A DNA stretch of 64,000 nt from positions 4,312,148-4,376,147 of the forward strand of contig VOPW01000001.1 of NCBI GenBank assembly GCA_007994965.1, given 5' to 3'. How positions within the stretch are numbered: position 1 is the first letter of the stretch; each line of letters opens with the position of its first letter. A model generated the notes under the pieces. That model made no database searches, was not told the origin of the DNA, and saw only the letters and a list, made by a program, of their open reading frames with translations. This document shows, piece by piece, positions 29,550-42,216 of the stretch. The position numbers and the translations under genes were made by a program. The DNA comes from Piscinibacter aquaticus (GTDB taxonomy: Bacteria; Pseudomonadota; Gammaproteobacteria; Burkholderiales; Burkholderiaceae_C).

Positions 29550-30444
29550 ACGGGGCCGATGTCCGCGTGGCCGTCGCCTCGGCCGCGCTGCTCGGCGAAT
29601 CGCCGTTCTGGCATCCGGGCGAGCGTTCGCTGTACTACTGCGACATTCCCGGCCGCCGCCTGAATCGATTCGACCCGGCGCGTGGCGAGCTGGTGCACTG
29701 GGAGTTCGAGTGCGAGCCGTGCAGCTGCGCGCCCTGCCTCGACGGTACCCTGCTGCTGGCGATGCGCGACGGGCTGTGGCGCTTCGACCCGGCCACCGGC
29801 GCGCGCCAATCGCTGGCCGCGCCGCCCTACGACCCGGCCACCGAACGCTTCAACGACGGCAAGTGCGATCCGCAGGGGCGATTCTGGGTGGGCACGATCT
29901 ACGAGCCGCGCGATGCCGCGAAGGCGACGCTGCACTGCTACGCCAACGGCCAGCTGAAGCAGCGCGCCGGCGGCGCCACCGTGGCCAACGGCTTGGCCTG
30001 GAGCCCCGATGGCCGCACGATGTACTGGACCGACACCAAGGCCCACACCATCTACGCCTTCGATTGCGACCCGGCCAGCGGCGAGATCAGCCGGCAGCGT
30101 GTCTTCGCGCGCTTTCCGGTCAAGCAGGAGGGGCAGCCGCTGGAGCACTACGGCGGCCGACCCGACGGCGCCGCCGTCGATGCCGAAGGCTGCTACTGGG
30201 TGGCGATGTTCGAGGGCCAGCGCCTGCTGCGCCGGCGCCCACCGGCGAGGTGCTGAGGGAAGTGCGCCTGCCGGTGCGCTGCGCGACGATGCCGTGCTTC
30301 GGCGGCGCCGACCTGAAGACGGTCTACGTGACCACCTCGCGCGAGAAACGTCCGCCCGCGGAACTGGCCGCGCAACCCTGGGCCGGCTGCGTGCTCGCCT
30401 TCGAGGTCGACGTGCCGGGGCTGCCAGTCAACTTCGCCGTCTGA
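29546..30444 (+). CDS. SMP-30/gluconolactonase-family lactonase (frameshifted)
   Basis: This is a six-bladed beta-propeller lactonase of about 300 residues that opens sugar lactones to sugar acids. Metal-site motifs are GESPFWH (Glu), NDGKCDPQGRFWVGT (Asn and Asp), VANGLAWSPDG (Asn) and PDGAAVDAEGCYW (Asp). The frame breaks at about 30234, where CCTGG reads CCGG; repair gives RLLRLAPTGEVLREV. With the mutarotase and aldolase it forms a sugar-acid set. The oxidising dehydrogenase and dehydratase are not in this window. Confidence 0.9.
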
Positions 30445-30459
30445 GGGGCGGTGTGAAGA

Positions 30460-31071
30460 TCAGTCGCCGTATTTCACCGAGCAGCCGTAGGCCTGAGTGA
30501 CCGGCTGGCTGACCGGCTTGCCGGCCACGACCTCGGCCACCGCACGGTTGACATAGTTGGTGGCCGTCTTGATATCGGCCGGGTTGGCGGTCGGCTTGCT
30601 GTCGATCGCACCCGCATAGGCCAGCGTGCCCTTCGGGTCGATCACGTACATGTGCGGCGTGGTGCGCGCGCCGTAGGCGCGGCCGACCTTGCCGTCGGCG
30701 TCCATCAGCGTCGCGGTGGGGGCGGCGCCCTTGTCCTTCATCCAGCCGGCCAGTGCCGCCGGGGCGGTGTAGTCGCTCGCGCCGGTGTGCGTGGAGTTGA
30801 TCGCCAGCCACACCGCGCCCTTGGCCACGGCGTTCTTCTGCGCGGCCGGCATGTTGGCGCTGTCGTAGTGCTTCTTGACGAACGGGCAGCCGGGATTGAC
30901 CCACTCCAGCACCACCGTCTTGCCCTTGAAGTCGGCCAGCGAGACGGTCTTGCCGCTGGTGTCGACGGCGCTGAAGGCCGGGGCAGGCTGGCCGACCGCC
31001 GCGGCAGCGAATACGGAGGCCGAGGCGCCGAGTGCGGCGGCGATGGCCGCGAGTCGGAAGGCGTGGTTCAT
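30460..31071 (-). CDS. Exported peroxiredoxin/thioredoxin-like protein
   Basis: This is a 203-residue exported protein of the AhpC/TSA-thioredoxin fold. A signal peptide (ending VFAAA) is followed by APAFSAVDTSGKTVSLADF. The active-site region has a single Cys in NPGCPFVKKHYDS in place of CxxC, and a second Cys near the end (YGCSVKYGD). This pattern suggests a one-Cys peroxidase-like or redox-sensing role in the periplasm. It sits 38 bases downstream of dsbD, which could keep it reduced. The frame is intact. Confidence 0.82.
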   Translation of the reverse strand: MNHAFRLAAIAAALGASASVFAAAAVGQPAPAFSAVDTSGKTVSLADFKGKTVVLEWVNPGCPFVKKHYDSANMPAAQKNAVAKGAVWLAINSTHTGASDYTAPAALAGWMKDKGAAPTATLMDADGKVGRAYGARTTPHMYVIDPKGTLAYAGAIDSKPTANPADIKTATNYVNRAVAEVVAGKPVSQPVTQAYGCSVKYGD

Positions 31072-31109
31072 GGAGGACTCCTTTCGTACGGACAAGGGGA
31101 GGGGAAGGT

Positions 31110-33215
31110 CTAGAGCTTGGCCAGCGCGTCGCGCACCTCGCGCACGCTGAGGATCTCGCTGAGGATCTGCGGCGAGCCGTCGCGGCCGTACAGCGCGTAG
31201 ACCGGCACGCCGTTGCGACCGAAGCCGGCCAGTGCGGCGGTGATGGCGGGGTCGCGGCGCGTCCAGTCGGCGCGCATCAGCACCACGCCGCGCGCCGCGA
31301 AATCGGCCATCACCTCGGCATCGGCCAGCGTCGTGCGCTTGTTGTACTGGCAGGTCACGCACCAGGCGGCGGTGAAGTCGACGAACACCGGCTTGCCGGC
31401 GGCGCGCAGTTCGGCCACGCGCTGCTCGCTCCAGGGCTCCCAGACGGACCCGGCTTCGCCGCTGCGTGCCGGCGCCGTGGCGGCCGTGGCGTGCAGCGTC
31501 GGCAGCATCCATGACAGCGCCGCGGCCAACACCAGCACGCCGACCGCTCCGAAGGCGGCGCGCCCGATGACGCCGATGCCCGGCGTGCCCAGCGCCCAGG
31601 CGACGAAGGCCAGCGCCAGCAGCACGGCCAGCAGCGCCGAGGCGCCATCGATGCCGATCTGCTGCCCGATCACCCAGACCAGCCAGATCACCGTGGCAAA
31701 CATCGGGAAGGCCATCAGCACCTTGAAGCGCGCCATCCAGGCGCCCGGGCGCGGCAGCAACTTCGCCAGGCCCGGCCACAGGCTGGCCGCGAGGTAAGGC
31801 AGCGCCATGCCCATCCCCAACGCGGCAAAGACCGCCAGCGCTTGCACCGCCGGCAGGGTGACCGCAAAGCCGAGCGAGGCACCCATGAACGGCGCGGTGC
31901 AGGGCGAGGCCACCGCCACCGCGAGCACGCCGGTGAGGAACGAGTCGACGATCGGGTGCCGCGCCTGCAGCGAGGCGAGGCTGCTGGGCAGCACCGAGCC
32001 GAACTCGAACACGCCGGCCGGGTTCAACCCGATCAGCGTGAACAGTGCGGCCAGCACCGCGATGACCGCCGGCGACTGCAGCTGGAAGCCCCAGCCGAGC
32101 TGCTCGCCGCCGGCGCGCAAGGCCAGCAGCGCCCCGGCCAGCGCGACGAAAGAGAGCACCACGCCGGCCGTGTAGGCCGCGCCGCCGAGGGCCAGCGCAC
32201 GGCGGTCGTCCGCATGCGATGCGAAGCCCAGCACCTTCAGCGACAGCACCGGAAAGACGCAGGGCATCAAGTTGAGAATGGCGCCGCCGATCAGCGCGAA
32301 CAGCAGCGCGAGGCCCAGACCGAGCGGCGGCGCGGCCGGCGCGGGCGCCGGCGTGGCAGCCGGCTTGGGCAGCGACCCGACCGCGGGCGGTGCCGGCGAT
32401 GTCGAAGCCGACGCGCACGCCGGCCTTCTCGCCGGGTGCGGCGAGCACTGCGTCCATGCGTGCCGGCGCGTCGAGGCGCTGGTCGGACAGCGGCACGGTG
32501 ACGTTCCAGCGCTGGCCGTCCCAGCGGGCCGGGCGCGGCAGGGCGTTGTCGAGCACGCCGGGGTTTCGGGGAAGAATTCGATGGCCTTGCCCGCCCAGGC
32601 GGCAGGCAGGCCGTCGACCGTCAGCGACAGCCCCTGGGCCGTGACCGTGGCGCTGGCCTTGGCTTCGGCGAGCGCGAGCGGCCGGGCTGCGGCCGCCGTT
32701 TCGAAGTCGGCCGAACGTGCCGCGAAGGCAGAGGCCACCGGAATGTCGAGCGCGAAGTCGCCGCCTTCTGGAATGCAGACGTCCTTGCACACCAGCCAGT
32801 CGGCGCGCAGCTTCACCTTCAGCGTGTCGGCGCCGTAACCCGCCGGTACCTTGACCTTCACCGGCAGCAGCAGGCGGCCTTCGTAGCCGTAGTTCATCAG
32901 CGGCCCGATCGGCAGCCGCGCCGGCGTGGGCCACTCGATCTCGCCTGCCTTGAAGCCTTCGGGCAGCGTCCACTGCAGCGTGGTCGGCAGGCCCGAATCG
33001 CCGGGGTTCTTCCAGTAGGTGTGCCAGTGCGGCTTGTGCTCGATCGCCAGGCCCAGCCACAGCGCTTGCCCCGCCACCACACCCTGGGGCGCATGGGCCA
33101 CCAGCTCGGCGCGCACCTGCTCGGTGGTGACGATCGCCGAGCCGCCGGGCAGTGCAAGGGCGGGCAGCGTCAGGGCGGAGAAAAGGGCGGCGAGGAGCGC
33201 ACGCAGCAGGCGCAT
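31110..33215 (-). CDS. dsbD: DsbD-family thiol:disulfide interchange protein (two frameshifts)
   Basis: This is an inner-membrane electron conduit of about 702 residues that moves reducing power from cytosolic thioredoxin to periplasmic thiols. It has a signal peptide (ending ALALPGG), an N-terminal periplasmic domain with HKPHWHTYWKNPGDSGLP and the Cys pair CKDVC, a membrane domain beginning LMPCVFPVLSLKVLGF with a second Cys in ASPCTAPFMGASLG, and a C-terminal thioredoxin domain with AAWCVTCQYNK. Breaks at about 32565 (C5 run short by one, repair gives FFPETPGVLDNALP) and 32385 lie in the periplasmic part. The domain plan matches the ScsB/DsbD group. Confidence 0.9.
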   Translation of the reverse strand: MRLLRALLAALFSALTLPALALPGGSAIVTTEQVRAELVAHAPQGVVAGQALWLGLAIEHKPHWHTYWKNPGDSGLPTTLQWTLPEGFKAGEIEWPTPARLPIGPLMNYGYEGRLLLPVKVKVPAGYGADTLKVKLRADWLVCKDVCIPEGGDFALDIPVASAFAARSADFETAAAARPLALAEAKASATVTAQGLSLTVDGLPAAWAGKAIEFFPETPACSTTPCRARPAGTASAGTSPCRCPTSASTRRHAWTQCSPHPARRPACASASTSPAPPAVGSLPKPAATPAPAPAAPPLGLGLALLFALIGGAILNLMPCVFPVLSLKVLGFASHADDRRALALGGAAYTAGVVLSFVALAGALLALRAGGEQLGWGFQLQSPAVIAVLAALFTLIGLNPAGVFEFGSVLPSSLASLQARHPIVDSFLTGVLAVAVASPCTAPFMGASLGFAVTLPAVQALAVFAALGMGMALPYLAASLWPGLAKLLPRPGAWMARFKVLMAFPMFATVIWLVWVIGQQIGIDGASALLAVLLALAFVAWALGTPGIGVIGRAAFGAVGVLVLAAALSWMLPTLHATAATAPARSGEAGSVWEPWSEQRVAELRAAGKPVFVDFTAAWCVTCQYNKRTTLADAEVMADFAARGVVLMRADWTRRDPAITAALAGFGRNGVPVYALYGRDGSPQILSEILSVREVRDALAKL

Positions 33216-33397
33216 GGTGGTGGCAATCAGACGGAACGAGGCGCGATTGTCGAGCCGGCCGGACCGAAAAGCGTGACGTAAGGCAAGCGGCTGAACATGC
33301 GCGCCGATCATCTCAGCTCCCGTACACCGCCGGGGGGCTCGGCAGGGGCGAAGACCCGTCGGAACCGGGGGTCGGTCGAAATGACCGGGTAACCACG

Positions 33398-33403
33398 TAT
33401 AAT
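33398..33403 (+). promoter_or_regulatory. -10 element of the probable ATP synthase operon promoter
   Basis: A perfect TATAAT lies 38 bases before the atpI start in the 225-base gap after divergent dsbD. The -35 region is poor (GTCGAA at about the right distance). The rest of the gap shows no gene. Confidence 0.5.
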
Positions 33404-33440
33404 TCCGAGGCTTTGCTGCTTGCAGACGTGACCGCGCACC

Positions 33441-33909
33441 ATGACCGACACGATCGACCACGGTGCACGACACGCCGGTTTTGCAGATGAGGCGCAGGAA
33501 CCGCCTTTCAAGACACTGTCTCGCGAAGAAGCACAGGCCTTGAAGGCCCAACTCCCGCAGGTCTCGCCCTGGCGGGTCGTCGCGGCCCAGGCCGTGGCGG
33601 GGTTGTTGTGTGCGGCCATCACCGGCTGCTCACGCAGCGCAGCAGGGCTGCCGGTCGGCGCTGTACGGCGCGCTGGCCGTGGTGTTGCCGGGTGCCTTGC
33701 TGGCGCGCGGCATGACGCGAGGGACCGGTTCTCCGGTGGCTGCGGCCGCGGGGTTCCTGTTCTGGGAGATGCTGAAGATCGGGGTGGCCATCGCCATGCT
33801 CGTGATCGCGGCCAAGGTGGTGCCCGGCTTGAGCTGGCCCATCCTGCTGCTCACGATGGTGGTGTGCATGAAGGTGAACTGGGTGGCGCTGCTGTGGCGC
33901 GCCCGCTGA
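33441..33909 (+). CDS. atpI: ATP synthase subunit I (frameshifted)
   Basis: This is a small membrane protein of about 157 residues at the head of the atp operon that assists c-ring assembly and ion supply. Four hydrophobic segments are visible, including WRVVAAQAVAGLLCAAITG and SALYGALAVVLPGALLARGM. Two single-base losses are inferred: near 33636 (GGCCTGCTC reads GGCTGCTC) and at 33652 (CCTGG reads CCGG); repair gives ITGLLTQRSRAAWSALYG. It precedes atpB by 27 bases. Confidence 0.88.
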
Positions 33910-33936
33910 AGCGACAACGAGCTCGAGAAGACGAAC

Positions 33937-34794
33937 ATGGCAGCAGAAGGCACAGCGCACGCGCCCACCGCCGGTGAATACATCGTTCACCACCTGCAGC
34001 ATCTGCAGACGGGCAAGCAGACCGCGGTGGTGGATTTCTCCATCATCAACCTCGATTCCCTGTTCTTCTCGGTCACGCTGGGCGTGCTCGGCTGCTGGCT
34101 GCTGTGGCTGGCCGCGCGCAAGGCGACCTCTGGCGTGCCGGGCCGCTTCCAGGCCGCCGTCGAGGTGCTGGTCGAGATGGTCGACTCGCAGGCCAAGGGC
34201 ATCGTGCACAACGCCACCAGCCGCAAGCTGGTCGCGCCGCTGGCCCTGACGGTGTTCGTCTGGATCTTCCTGATGAACGCGATGGACCTGCTGCCGGTCG
34301 ATCTGATCCCGGCCATCTGGCATTCCGTCGGCCCGGCGCTGGGCTTCAAGGACTACATGCGCGTCGTGCCGACCGCCGACCTGTCGATCACGATGGGCCT
34401 GTCGCTGGGCGTGCTGATCGTCTGCCTGGTCTACAACGTCAAGATCAAGGGCGCCGGCGGCTGGATCCACGAACTGTTCGCCGCGCCGTTCGGCGACAAG
34501 TGGTTCCTCTACCCGATCAACTTCCTGATGCAGATCATCGAGTTCGTCGCCAAGACCGTCTCGCACGGCATGCGACTGTTCGGCAACATGTACGCCGGCG
34601 AACTGATCTTCATGCTGATCGCGCTGATGGGCGGCGCCTGGGCCCTGTCGGGCACCGGCATCGCGCTGTTCCTCGGCCACATCATCGCGGGTTCGGTGTG
34701 GGCGATCTTCCACATCCTGATCATCACCCTGCAGGCCTTCGTGTTCATGATGCTCACGCTGGTCTACGTCGGTCAGGCCCACGACGCGCACTGA
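33937..34794 (+). CDS. atpB: ATP synthase F0 subunit a
   Basis: This is a 285-residue integral membrane subunit that forms the proton half-channels against the c-ring. The essential Arg is in [14 protein letters not shown], and the C-terminal helix [16 protein letters not shown] is typical. The length fits betaproteobacterial AtpB. The frame is intact. It lies between atpI and atpE in the standard operon. Confidence 0.97.
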   Translation: MAAEGTAHAPTAGEYIVHHLQHLQTGKQTAVVDFSIINLDSLFFSVTLGVLGCWLLWLAARKATSGVPGRFQAAVEVLVEMVDSQAKGIVHNATSRKLVAPLALTVFVWIFLMNAMDLLPVDLIPAIWHSVGPALGFKDYMRVVPTADLSITMGLSLGVLIVCLVYNVKIKGAGGWIHELFAAPFGDKWFLYPINFLMQIIEFVAKTVSHGMRLFGNMYAGELIFMLIALMGGAWALSGTGIALFLGHIIAGSVWAIFHILIITLQAFVFMMLTLVYVGQAHDAH

Positions 34795-35115
<321 letters not shown>

Positions 35116-35165
35116 GTCGTCGCCGCCCGCGCGCGACATTCCACAGACGTTCCAGAGGCAACAAC

Positions 35166-35636
35166 GTGAGCATCAACGCTACGCTGATTGCGCAGTTGAT
35201 CGTCTTCCTGATCCTGGTGTGGTTCACGATGAAGTTCGTGTGGCCGCCGATCACGAAGGCGCTCGACGAGCGTGCGCAGAAGATCGCCGACGGCCTGTCG
35301 GCCGCCGACAAGGCGAAGGCCGACCTCGCCAGCGCCAACAAGCGTGTCGAGGAGCAGCTCGCCGCTGCCCGCACCGACGCCGCCCAGCGCCTGGCCGACG
35401 CCGAGCGCCTGGCGCAGCAGATGATCGAGGAGGCCAAGGGCCGCGCGTCCGACGAGGGCGCCAAGATCATCGCCGCGGCCAAGGCCGAGGCCGAGCAGGA
35501 AGCCGTGAAGGCCCGCGAGGCGCTGCGCGACCAGGTCGCCGCGCTGGCGGTCAAGGGTGCCGAGCAGATCCTGCGCAAGGAGGTCAATGCCTCCGTGCAC
35601 GCCGACCTGCTCAACCGCCTGAAGACGGAGCTCTGA
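35166..35636 (+). CDS. atpF: ATP synthase F0 subunit b
   Basis: This is the 156-residue peripheral stalk subunit. One N-terminal membrane helix ([20 protein letters not shown]) is followed by a long Ala/Lys/Glu-rich coiled coil that dimerises and reaches subunit delta. The start is GTG at 35166, with AGAGGCAAC upstream. It ends two bases before atpH. The frame is intact. Confidence 0.96.
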   Translation: MSINATLIAQLIVFLILVWFTMKFVWPPITKALDERAQKIADGLSAADKAKADLASANKRVEEQLAAARTDAAQRLADAERLAQQMIEEAKGRASDEGAKIIAAAKAEAEQEAVKAREALRDQVAALAVKGAEQILRKEVNASVHADLLNRLKTEL

Positions 35637-35638
35637 GC

Positions 35639-36171
35639 ATGGCCGAGCTGGCAACCATCGCACGGCCGTACGCCGAGGCGCTGTTCAAGGCGGTGCCTGC
35701 ACAGGCGGCCGCCGACGTGGCCGCGCAGGTGGGCGTGATCGCCCAGGTCGCCGGGCACGAGCAGGTGCGGCAGTTCGCCGACAACCCGAAGGTCGGCGCG
35801 CAACAGGTCTTCGACCTGATCGCGACGGTGGCCAAGCTCCCGCTCGGCGATGCGGCGAAGAACCTGCTGCGCACGGTGATCGACAACGGTCGCCTCGCGG
35901 CACTGCCCGAGATCGCCGCGCAGTTCCATGCGCTGGTCAATGCGCGCTCCGGCGTCTCCGACGCCACGGTGTACAGCGCCTTCCCGATCGACGCGACGCA
36001 GCTCCGCAGGTGGTGGCCTCGCTGGAGAAGCGCTTCGGCCGCAAGCTCAACGTGAGCGTGGTGGTCGACGCGTCGCTGATCGGCGGTGTGCGCGTGGTCG
36101 TCGGCGACGAGGTGCTCGACACCTCGGTCCAGGCCCGACTCGAACAAATGAAGGTGGCTCTGTCCGCGTGA
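35639..36171 (+). CDS. atpH: ATP synthase F1 subunit delta (frameshifted)
   Basis: This is the stator subunit of about 178 residues that links the peripheral stalk to the alpha3beta3 head. The N-terminal helical domain begins [14 protein letters not shown], and the C-terminal strand motif reads [21 protein letters not shown]. One base is missing near 36003; adding C gives [22 protein letters not shown]. As the operon is otherwise complete and the subunit is essential for coupling, the break is almost certainly a sequence error. Confidence 0.94.
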
Positions 36172-36199
36172 GCGTGGCCAAGTCGTCCCGGAGAAAGAC

Positions 36200-37753
<1,554 letters not shown>

Positions 37754-37773
37754 CCCGCACAAGGAGCTAGACC

Positions 37774-40099
<2,326 letters not shown>

Positions 40100-40108
40100 G
40101 GAGCCACG

Positions 40109-40525
40109 ATGGCCACCATCCACGTCGACGTCGTCTCCGCGGAAGAGAGCATCTTCTCGGGCGAGGCGAAGTTCGTCGCGCTGCCGGGTGAAGGCGGCGA
40201 GCTCGGCATCCTGCCGCGCCACACGCCGCTGATCACCCGCATCAAGCCCGGCGCCGTGCGCATCGAGCGTGCCGACAACGGCGAGGAGGAGTTCGTCTTC
40301 GTCGCCGGCGGCATTCTTGAGGTGCAGCCGGGCACGGTGACCGTGCTCGCCGACACCGCCATCCGCGGCCACGACCTCGACGAGGCCAAGGCCACGGAAG
40401 CGAAGAAGCTGGCCGAGGAAGCGATGAAGAACGCCAAGAGCGACATCGACTTCGCCGCTGCGCAGAGCGAGTTCGCGACCATGGCCGCGCAGCTCGCCGC
40501 GATCCAGAAGCTGCGCCGCAAGTAA
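40109..40525 (+). CDS. atpC: ATP synthase F1 subunit epsilon
   Basis: This is the 138-residue rotor subunit that couples the c-ring and inhibits ATPase activity. The N-terminal beta-sandwich contains [20 protein letters not shown] and [16 protein letters not shown]; the C terminus is a two-helix hairpin ending AIQKLRRK. It is the last gene of the operon, followed by a terminator 20 bases on. The frame is intact. Confidence 0.97.
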   Translation: MATIHVDVVSAEESIFSGEAKFVALPGEGGELGILPRHTPLITRIKPGAVRIERADNGEEEFVFVAGGILEVQPGTVTVLADTAIRGHDLDEAKATEAKKLAEEAMKNAKSDIDFAAAQSEFATMAAQLAAIQKLRRK

Positions 40526-40547
40526 GCCGCGACCGCTTCACGAACGA

Positions 40548-40583
40548 CCCGCCCGGCGGCCACGCCCGGCGGGGTTTTCTTTG
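40548..40583 (+). terminator. Rho-independent terminator after atpC
   Basis: The stem CCCGCC-C-GGCG / CGCC-C-GGCGGG with one C-C mismatch and a GCCA loop is followed by GTTTTCTTT. It ends the ATP synthase operon and also faces the convergent transporter gene. Confidence 0.8.
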
Positions 40584-40600
40584 CCGCGCTTCTTCAGGCT

Positions 40601-41593
40601 TCAGTCCTTGCGGACGCCGAACACCCAGGCAATGGCGGAGAAGCTGACGAAGGCCAGCGCGGTGCTGACCATGATGATGCGCGTGATGCGCCCGTTGTCG
40701 GCGCCGTAGCGCTCGGCGAGGATCGCCACGTTGCTGGCGCTGGGCAGCGCCGCGTTGAGCACCAGCACCAGCAGCGCGAAGTGCGAGACGTTGGCGCCGG
40801 CCGCGTTGGCGACCACGCCGCCGCTGAGCACCAGCAGCGGGTGCACGAACAGCTTGACCAGCGCCACCGGCAGGTAATCGCGCACCGGCGTGCGGGTGTG
40901 CACGTGCTGCTGCGCGCGCCAGAGCACCGCGCCGATGGTGAAAAGCGCCACCGGCGTGGCGGCATCGCCGAGCATGCGCACGATGTCGTTGACCGGGCCG
41001 GGCAGCGGCAGGCCGACGGCCGCCACCAGCGCGCCGAGCGCGATCGCCCAGGGCAACGGGTTGCTGATGGCGCCGCGCAGTGCGCGTCCGAAGGGCGCGA
41101 GCAGGCCGTGCTTGGTCGCCGTTTCGCTGGCCGGGCGCAGCTGCGCCAGCGCCGGGCACAACGAACTGGTGAAGACGATGTCGATCAGGATGCAGCCGAT
41201 CAGCGGGCCGGCGCTCTTGTCGCCGAGCAGGCCGATCAGCAGCGGGAAGCCCATGAAGCCGGAGTTCGGGAAGGCCGCCACCAGCGCGCCGAAGGCCGCG
41301 TCCTTCATGGAGACACCGGGCCCCTCGGGCGTGCGGCGCAGCGACAAGGCCAGCGTGAACACCACCATCAGCAGCGCGCTGCCGCCCCAGATCGCGATCA
41401 GCACCGGGTCGATCAGCTGGGCGAAGGGCATGCTCGAGCCGAAGCGGAACAGCATGCACGGCAGCGCGAAGAACAGCACGAAGCCGTTCAGGCCGGGGAT
41501 CGCCGATTCGGGAAGGTAGCCGCGCTGGACAGCGAGGTAGCCGAGGAGAACCAGCGCGAAGAAGGGAAACGTGACCGCCAGGATCGCCTGCAT
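40601..41593 (-). CDS. AEC-family transporter
   Basis: This is a 330-residue inner-membrane protein with about ten helices of the auxin efflux carrier (AEC) family. The N-terminal half shows FFALVLLGYLAVQRGYLP and ALVAAFPNSGFMGFPLL, and the C-terminal half NAALPSASNVAILAERYG, the two broken-helix regions of the fold. Bacterial members export or take up dicarboxylates, malonate or other organic acids; the solute here is unknown. The frame is intact. It converges on the atp operon. Confidence 0.87.
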   Translation of the reverse strand: MQAILAVTFPFFALVLLGYLAVQRGYLPESAIPGLNGFVLFFALPCMLFRFGSSMPFAQLIDPVLIAIWGGSALLMVVFTLALSLRRTPEGPGVSMKDAAFGALVAAFPNSGFMGFPLLIGLLGDKSAGPLIGCILIDIVFTSSLCPALAQLRPASETATKHGLLAPFGRALRGAISNPLPWAIALGALVAAVGLPLPGPVNDIVRMLGDAATPVALFTIGAVLWRAQQHVHTRTPVRDYLPVALVKLFVHPLLVLSGGVVANAAGANVSHFALLVLVLNAALPSASNVAILAERYGADNGRITRIIMVSTALAFVSFSAIAWVFGVRKD

Positions 41594-41630
41594 GGCCGCG
41601 AGTATCGCAGCGCGGGCGACGCGGCGTGGC

Positions 41631-41949
41631 TCAGTGCCAGTGCGCGTCGAGCTGCTGCAGGCGTTGGCGCGCCTCGTGCTCGCCGAACTGCAGCGAGATG
41701 GCGCCGAACAGCTGCGAGCGGACGTGCCACAACTCGTCGCGGCTGCGCGCCTGGAGGATGCGCACGTCCAGCGCGCAGCGCGAATCGACGGGCAGATCCT
41801 GGACGAGTGAACTGATCAGGCGGCGCAGGAAGAGCAACTCGGCCGGGTCGCTGGCCGGCACCGGCTTGTCGACCCGGGCAAGGCGCAGGACGCTGTCGAG
41901 CCCGCTTCCAGCGGGTGTCGGAGGACGAGGGCATGGCGGTTCGGGTCAT
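41631..41949 (-). CDS. Small conserved hypothetical protein (frameshifted)
   Basis: I do not recognise this protein. After repair it has about 106 residues and begins MTRTAMPSSSDTRWKR. One base is missing near 41893 (GGCTCGAC, probably GGCCTCGAC). The rest is mostly helical and soluble: ASDPAELLFLRRLISSLVQD, a short beta segment DVRILQARSRDELWHV, and a C-terminal helix ending LQQLDAHWH. There is no signal peptide or metal motif. It lies between an AEC transporter and the rep gene; neither suggests a role. Coding status rests on codon-position GC bias and the sensible repaired frame. Confidence 0.5.
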
Positions 41950-42216
41950 GTCGGGTTCGCTGCCGTCTTCGTGGGGCGGCGCGTGCTCAGCAAGGGCCGA
42001 TGAGGCGAAGCGGACTGTGCCCGGGGCCGCGCGAAACGAAAATAGGCAGTGACGAAGCGAACCGCGAAGCCCTCGAAAACGTTGCCACATCGGCTCCCGG
42101 CATCGTGCCGCCAGCCACGCCCGTGTGACATTTGCCCGGACCGCCAGAGGCCGTCGACCCGGCCATGCCCGCCGCTATCATGACGCGCCCCGCAGCGTTC
42201 CCCTCGCCCGCTTCCC

